From Solanum dulcamara (taxonomy: Eukaryota; Streptophyta; Magnoliopsida; Solanales; Solanaceae): DNA of 64,000 nt. The DNA is taken from positions 48,262,232 to 48,326,231 of the forward strand of contig NC_077248.1 in the NCBI RefSeq assembly GCF_947179165.1, read 5' to 3'. How positions within the stretch are numbered: position 1 is the stretch's first letter; every line of letters begins with the position of its first letter. The notes under the pieces are model-generated. The model had not been told where the DNA came from. It saw only the letters and a program-made list of their open reading frames with translations, and ran no database searches. The position numbers and the translations under genes are program-made. Positions 59,026 through 64,000 of this stretch are shown piece by piece.

Positions 59026-60430
59026 AGTCCCAAAGATTCCTTAAGTTTTCATTTAGTTTATAATTAATTATGAACCCTAGTTTTAATGAATTGCATTAGG
59101 CTGATTTGATTTCATTTTTAGATGTTATCAAGGATCATTATATGCAATTTCTCATTTAAATTGCATAATTTTAAGTTAAATTATATATGCCCATGCATAA
59201 AGTGGTTTTCAAGATAAGATCATGAGTTAAAGATGATTTTATGAGTTGATCATGAGTTGAATGATTTTCAGTGTAAGATTCTATAAGCTAAAGTTGAGAT
59301 TATGATTTTAAAGTTGAAGATATGATAATGATCAAATTTAATATCAAAGATGTTTTAAAAATGGTGATAAGGACAATTCTCACCAAAGTTATAGATTCTT
59401 ATGAATCACTAAGTTAGATGAGCTATTCCTAAATATTTTAAAGATGGATTGATAGGCAGTTACTATTTTTCCTTATAATGCTATGATCATGTTTTATGAG
59501 TTTTCCGTTGGGATATTGACTAAGCACCGAGAGGACTTATGATGGGATTCATTCCGGTAACGCAGTTAGTTATCCAAGAAAATCCTAGTAGCAACCTAAA
59601 GTCCAAAACTATGTTTCCCGCGTAGGTTGCCTTTATGGCGTAGCTATTGGATCCACATATAGTACAGTTTAGTTAAGTTGAGTTATCTATAAAGTATGCC
59701 CTAGTAAGGTAGCCTCCCCTATCTTGATGCAGGAGTCATCAGATTCCATGTAATTGCTCAATAGTCTTAGATGTCGGTTAAAGGTCGTATCCCACACAAG
59801 TTGAAGTTAAGTTATGAGATGTTAAGTTATGAGTTTATGATGAAGTTTTATGATATGAATTGACCATGAATTCCTTATGTTTTAAAATACGTTTAAGCTC
59901 TATTAATGTTCATTATTATTGGTCATGCATTTTATGGCATATTGATTATGTTCTTTTACTTGTTCATGCATTCCTCACATACATAGTATATTCAAATATA
60001 CTAACGCATATTTTTTCTACATTATCCCATAATGTAGCGACGGACAACACTCACAACCATCCTACTCATGGTTAGAGATTGCCCTAGATTCTAGAGAAGT
60101 TGGTGAGTCTTCATTCTATTAAAGACATGAATTTTATTCATATTTCTATTGTTTCAACTCTCTTATTTTGTTAGGGTGATCTAGGAGCTTATCCTAAGCC
60201 CCCATTAAAGATTAGACTAGAGGCATGATTAGATGGCTTATGTTGTAGTTCAGTTTGGATGTATGTTGAGTTATTTTTCCCATAGACCCATTCCGTTATG
60301 ATGATTACTTCTGCTTGTCTTTATATTATTCTTTACCTTATGTATGCAATGTGTGTTAGATGGTTTATGGTTGGTTTCCCTCGCATTCCAATTGATGTAT
60401 CGCAGCTTGGCCCTAGTTTGGGTCGTGAAA

Positions 60431-60446
60431 AACTTGGTATTAGAGC
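60431..60446 (+). other. Primer binding site
   Basis: AACTTGGTATTAGAGC, one change from the site at 29172. Confidence 0.8.
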
Positions 60447-60645
60447 ATAAGGTTTAGAACAGTCCTAAGGAGTCTAACATGCCATATTAAGTAGAGTCTT
60501 ATTCATTGGTGTGAAGCATGCCACATCTATAAATAGGAGGCTATAAACAATCTTAGCAAAGTCTCACTTCTTTCACGATCTATGTCATGCGGTAGAGTGG
60601 TTAAGTATTTTCCCTCTAACGCTTGTTCTTTGCAATGTTTAGAAG

Positions 60646-61662
60646 ATGCCTCCACAATATACCCCACTAGGAGGAAAGTGGTTGAAGAGGAGAAACAAAC
60701 TCTAAATGATCCTAAGAATGATCAAGTTTCAATGTCAAGTTCTGAGCAACCTTTCAAGTGCTTACTCAAGCCATTACAACTCAAGTAAACCTAAGGTGGT
60801 GGCTCTCATAAACCCAAATATGGGTATGATAGTGACAAAGTTTTTTGATTTCATAAGGATGAATCCTCCAGAGTTTTGGGGTTCTAAAGTTGATGAGGTA
60901 CCACAAGATTTTATTGATTGCATCCATAAGATTGTTGAGATCATTGAAATCATAAGAGTTAGCCCGGTTGAGAGGGAAGAATTTGCTACATACCAATTGA
61001 GGGGTGTTTATTAAATTTAGTTTGATCAATGGAAAAGTGAGAGGCCTAAACAGGTGGAGCCCGTGACTTGAGATGTGTTCAAGAAGGTATTTCTTGATCG
61101 CTTTTTCCCATTAGAGTTGAGGTAGGCCAAAGTGCAAGAGTTCATCAATTTTCAGCAAGGTGGTATAAGTATGACGAAGTATGCCTTCAAGTTTACTAAA
61201 TTATCAAAATATGTTCCATTCATGGTTGCTGACTCAAGAGCTCGTATGATCAAGTTCATATCGGGAGTGTCGAATATGATAGTGACAGAGTGCAAAATAG
61301 CTACGTTAATTCAGGAGATGGATATATCTAGACTCATGAGCAAGTAAAAGGTGATAAATTAAAGATGAAGAATAGGAAGTCCAAAAGGCCAAGGACCTAT
61401 GGTAGTGAATTCTCTCATGCTAAGCCCAAAAGTGGTGGACGTCCTCATTTTCATCAAAAGTACTCCGACCAAGGGTCTTTTAATGCCACTACTCCAAGAT
61501 TTGACAAGGATAGGGTGCAGTATCCTAAGCCTCAAGGAGGTGCTCCTATTTGCCAAGTTTCTCCTACATGCAAGAAGTGTGGTAGGAACCATAAGGTTTA
61601 TATCTAGCTGGTTAAATGTGTGCTACCGGTGTAGTAGGCCAGATCATCATGCCAAGGATTGA
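60646..61662 (+). pseudogene. gag: gag pseudogene of the terminal gypsy element
   Basis: It starts MPPQYTPLGG. The frame 60706-61014 contains VTKFFDFIRMNPPEFWGSKV and PQDFIDCIHKIVEIIEIIRV; 61132-61347 contains MQEFINFQQGGISMTKYAFK and KYVPFMVADSRARMIKFISG. Two knuckles end it: CKKCGRNHKV (61570, incomplete) and CYRCSRPDHHAKD at 61619-61660, where a TGA stop takes the place of the last Cys codon. It spans about 340 codons, close to full length. A handful of frameshifts and stops; less decayed than the gag copies at 11827 and 29390. Confidence 0.9.
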
Positions 61663-62202
61663 AAGGTCAAAGATGTTCGTCCTCAAAGCCAAGTTGATCA
61701 AGGTACCCAAGTGCAACCAAAGGGTGGTCAATGCAATAATAGGTTTTATGCTCTTCATGGTAGGCAAGAGATGGTGAAGACACCTCATGTTGTTACTTCT
61801 ATGTGATGGGTCTTTCACTATGATATTTATGCTTTACTTAATCCGGGTGCAAAATTGTCTTTTGTTTCCCCTTATGTGTCCATGAGAATTGATGTTAGTC
61901 CCAAAATATTGTTAGAGCCTTTATCCATTTATACTCTCATAGGTGAGTCGATTGTGGCAAAAAGAGTCTATAGAAGTTGTCCAGTTATGGTTTTCCATAA
62001 AGTTACCCCATGTTATCTAGTTGAGTTTGATATGACCTGTTTTGATGTTATCCTTGGTATGGATTGTCTCTATACATATTATGCTTCTATTGATTATAGA
62101 ACTCGAGTGTTTAAGTTCAAATTCCCAAATGAGTCAGTCCTAGAATTGAAGGGTAGTAATTCTGTATTTAAAGATCAATTCATTTCCTACCTTAAAGCTT
62201 GA
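61663..62202 (+). pseudogene. pol: Aspartic protease, catalytic Asp replaced
   Basis: The active-site segment reads ALLNPGAKLSFVSPYVSMRI: Asn (AAT, 61840-61842) stands where Asp of D-P-G-A is required, so a protease of this sequence should be inactive. SIVAKRVYRSCPVMVFHKVT, LVEFDMTCFDVILGMDCLYT and VFKFKFPNESVLELKGSNSV follow in one open frame (61855-62202). A one-base frame change separates it from RT; in relatives the two are continuous. Confidence 0.9.
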
Positions 62203-63120
62203 AAATGATCTCTAAGGGTTGTATATATCATCTTGTAAGGGTTGGGGATGAGAATTTCGAAGCTCTTATTCTAGAGTCGGTCCCCATTATTAATGAGTTT
62301 ATAGATGTGTTTCCCGATGATTTACCCAGTATTCTTCCCGAAAGGGAAATTAACTTTGATATAGACCTTCTCTCGGATACCCAACCTATTTCTATTCCTC
62401 CTTACCGAATGGATCTGGCAGAGTTAAAGGAGTTGAAAGATTAATTGAAAGACTTGTTAGACAAGGGTTTTATTAGGACAAATATATCCCCATGGGGTGC
62501 TCCCGTATTTTTTGTTAAAAAGAAGGATGGTTCACTACGTATGTGCATTGACTACCACCAATTGAACAAGGTAACCATCAAGAATAAGTATTTAATTCTG
62601 AGGATAGTTGACTTGTTTGATCAATTACAAGGGGAGAGTTACTTCTCCAAAATAGATCTTTATTTTGGTTATCACCAATTGAGGGTGAGGGAGTGTGACG
62701 TTCCCAAAACGGTATTTTGGATAAGGTATGACCATTATGAGTTTGTAGTCATGTCATTCAATTTGACCAATGCTCCCGCAGCTTTCATAGATTTGATGAA
62801 TAGGGTGTTCTAACAATATTTGGACATATTTGTAATTGTGTTTATTGATGATATATCCAAAATAAGTAAGAGCAACTAATCACTTGAGGATTGTGTTGCA
62901 AACTCTACGGAATAAATAATTATTTGCCAAATTCAATAAATGTGAGTTATTGTTAAGAGAGGTAGCTTTACATGGTAACATTGTGTCCAGTGAAAGGATT
63001 ATGGTCAATCTTAAGAAAATCAAGGTGGTTAAGAATTGACTTATACCATTATCTCCCTCGGATATTAGGAGTTTCTTGGGCTTAGTCAAATACTATAGGA
63101 GATTTGTGTAAGGGTTTTCA
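62199..63120 (+). pseudogene. pol: Reverse transcriptase of the terminal gypsy element
   Basis: The linker ([20 protein letters not shown]) and RT run in one frame from 62199 to 62813, interrupted only by a TAA at 62442, apparently a former Gln codon. Words include [60 protein letters not shown] and [20 protein letters not shown]. After a stop at 62811, IVFIDDISK (about 62840) holds the FIDD box. Then frames shift around 62880-63110 (KFNKCELLLREVALHGNIVS-like). It looks the youngest RT in the window. Confidence 0.92.
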
Positions 63121-63620
63121 TCGATCTCGTCACCCTTGACCATATTGACTTAAAAAGAAGGTGAAATTTCAATGGTCGGAAGCTTGTGAAAAGAGTTTTC
63201 AAGAATTAAAGGATCTTCTCACTACCACTCCTATCTTGACCTTGTCGGAAGGTTCTAATGATTTCTTGGTATATTATGATGAATCAAGGGTAGGTCTTAT
63301 TTATGTGTTGATGTAACATGGTAAGGTAAGAGCCTATGCTTCTAGGCAACTAAAGGTGCATGAACGGAATTATCCAACCCATGATCTTGAACTAGGAGCA
63401 ATTGTGTTTGCTTTGATAATTTGGAGACACTATCTTTATAGTATCCATATTGATGTGTTCACCGACCATAAAAGTTTATAATATGTGTTTAAGAAAAAAG
63501 CCTTGAACATTCGGCAAAGGAGATGGATTGAATTATTGGAGGACTATGACATGAGTGTATTGTACTATTCAGGAAATGTTAATGTTGTCGCCGATGCACT
63601 AAGTAGATTGTCCATGAGTA
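63121..63620 (+). pseudogene. pol: RNase H of the terminal gypsy element
   Basis: KKKVKFQWSEACEKSFQELK, LTLSEGSNDFLVYYDESRVG (first acidic site as YYDES), [48 protein letters not shown], then KKKALNIRQRRWIELLEDYD and YYSGNVNVVADALSRLS (the D of VADALSR is the last catalytic acid). A few stops, at about 63315 and 63479. Confidence 0.9.
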
Positions 63621-64000
63621 GTGTGGCACATATTGAAAAAGATAAGAAAGAATTGATTAAAGATGTTCATAGATTAGCACGCTTAGGTGTGCAGTTGGTT
63701 GACTCCGATGATGGAGGTGTTCTTTTTCATAATGGTTTAGAATTATCTCTTATGACGGATGTTAAGACCAAATAGGACTATGATCCAATGTTAGTTGAGT
63801 TGAAGAAGTCAGTTGCCAAAAAAGCCATTGAGGATTTCTCCCAAGTGGAAGATGGTGTGCTACATTACAAAGGTCGTTTGTGTGTACCTAATGTGGATGG
63901 GATAAGAGAGTTGATATTGAATGAGGCTCATAGTTCTCAATATTTAATTCATCCGGGTTCCACCAAGATGTATTATCACTTGAGAGAAGTGTATTGGTGG
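63621..64000 (+). pseudogene. pol: Start of integrase, runs off the window
   Basis: HIEKDKKELIKDVHRLARLG, a stop after VKTK (63773), then VAKKAIEDFSQVEDGVLHYK, GRLCVPNVDGIRELILNEAH and HPGSTKMYYHLREVYWW, which is the beginning of the H2C2 zinc-binding domain (His of NEAH and of the HPGSTKMYYHL segment). The rest lies beyond 64000. Confidence 0.9.

Larger units (their letters stand above)
58199..60430 (+). mobile_element. 5' LTR of the terminal plus gypsy element, 2.23 kb
   Basis: It starts TGTAAGACCCCGTAAGTTGA and ends GGGTCGTGAAA (CA decayed to AA). TATAAATA is at 58825, donor ATG|GTATGT at 58987, hairpin 59003-59025, and the U5 block CCTAAGCCCCCATTAAAG at about 60192. It sits directly against a minus protease relic. 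The 3' LTR is outside the window. Confidence 0.9.
58987..60642 (+). other. Predicted leader intron from LTR to gag
   Basis: Donor ATG|GTATGTGG in the LTR and acceptor TTTGCAATGTTTAG ending at 60642, 3 nt before the gag ATG at 60646; 1656 nt. It would remove the primer site at 60433. Confidence 0.4.

Noticed and set aside
1..64000. CRISPR arrays, operons, rRNA or tRNA genes, centromere satellite arrays
   Set aside because: No regularly spaced repeats, no rRNA words, no cloverleaf I could support, and no long satellite tandem; the tRNA-like matches are primer sites of retroelements.

Overview
This window is a block of plant repetitive DNA with no host gene that I can support. Overlapping LTR retrotransposons, nearly all Ty3/gypsy, fill it in both orientations. 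Polymerase wording such as [20 protein letters not shown] and integrase wording such as MKGVMRFGKK point to the Tekay/Del chromovirus type. LTRs that begin TGTGACACCCC or end GGGTCGTGACA, a tRNA-Met primer site (TTGGTATCAGAGC), a Solanaceae-type SINE-like repeat and a 'putative plant transposon protein' relic together suggest a Solanaceae genome, most likely Solanum, in gene-poor pericentromeric heterochromatin. The taxon is inferred from memory of these families, not from a search.

Layout. 1-1975: LTR on the minus strand with a G-box-rich U3. 1976-3426: minus-strand gypsy pol relic. 3427-5360: two ~0.96 kb LTRs tail to tail, forming a 1.9 kb palindrome with a primer-binding-site-like sequence at its axis. 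5361-9368: decayed minus gypsy interior with its primer site and 5' LTR. 9370-14022: plus gypsy (LTR, gag, protease remnant, RT) cut at 14022. 14023-16331 and 26371-27010: an LTR that looks Tat/Ogre-like, split by a complete 10.0 kb minus element (16332-26365) with giant LTRs, a small interior and a 5 bp target duplication. 27011-30735: plus gypsy LTR, gag and protease. 30736-31480: unassigned, partly coding-like. 31481-37288: minus gypsy 3' LTR and interior. 37289-39256: plus pol fragment. 39257-41597: minus LTR and a stub of interior. 41598-44244: another LTR of the giant-LTR family. 44245-50083: plus unit with a transposon-protein pseudogene and a 3' LTR. 50084-58198: minus gypsy whose 3' LTR carries a solo LTR and a SINE-like repeat, followed by a pol relic. 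58199-64000: the best-preserved plus gypsy (LTR, primer site, gag, protease, RT, RNase H, start of integrase), running off the end.

Every coding region has stops or frameshifts; nothing here looks autonomous. I found no proven new system. The observations most worth testing are structural. Five gypsy LTRs share a TATA box, a splice-donor-like AAG|GTATGT about 160-180 nt downstream and (perfect in three) a hairpin 16 nt beyond it. The three plus elements also have an acceptor-like position just before the gag ATG, giving a predicted leader intron of about 1.65-1.69 kb that would remove the primer site. The LTR palindrome and an unassigned coding-like segment near 30.9 kb are also of interest.
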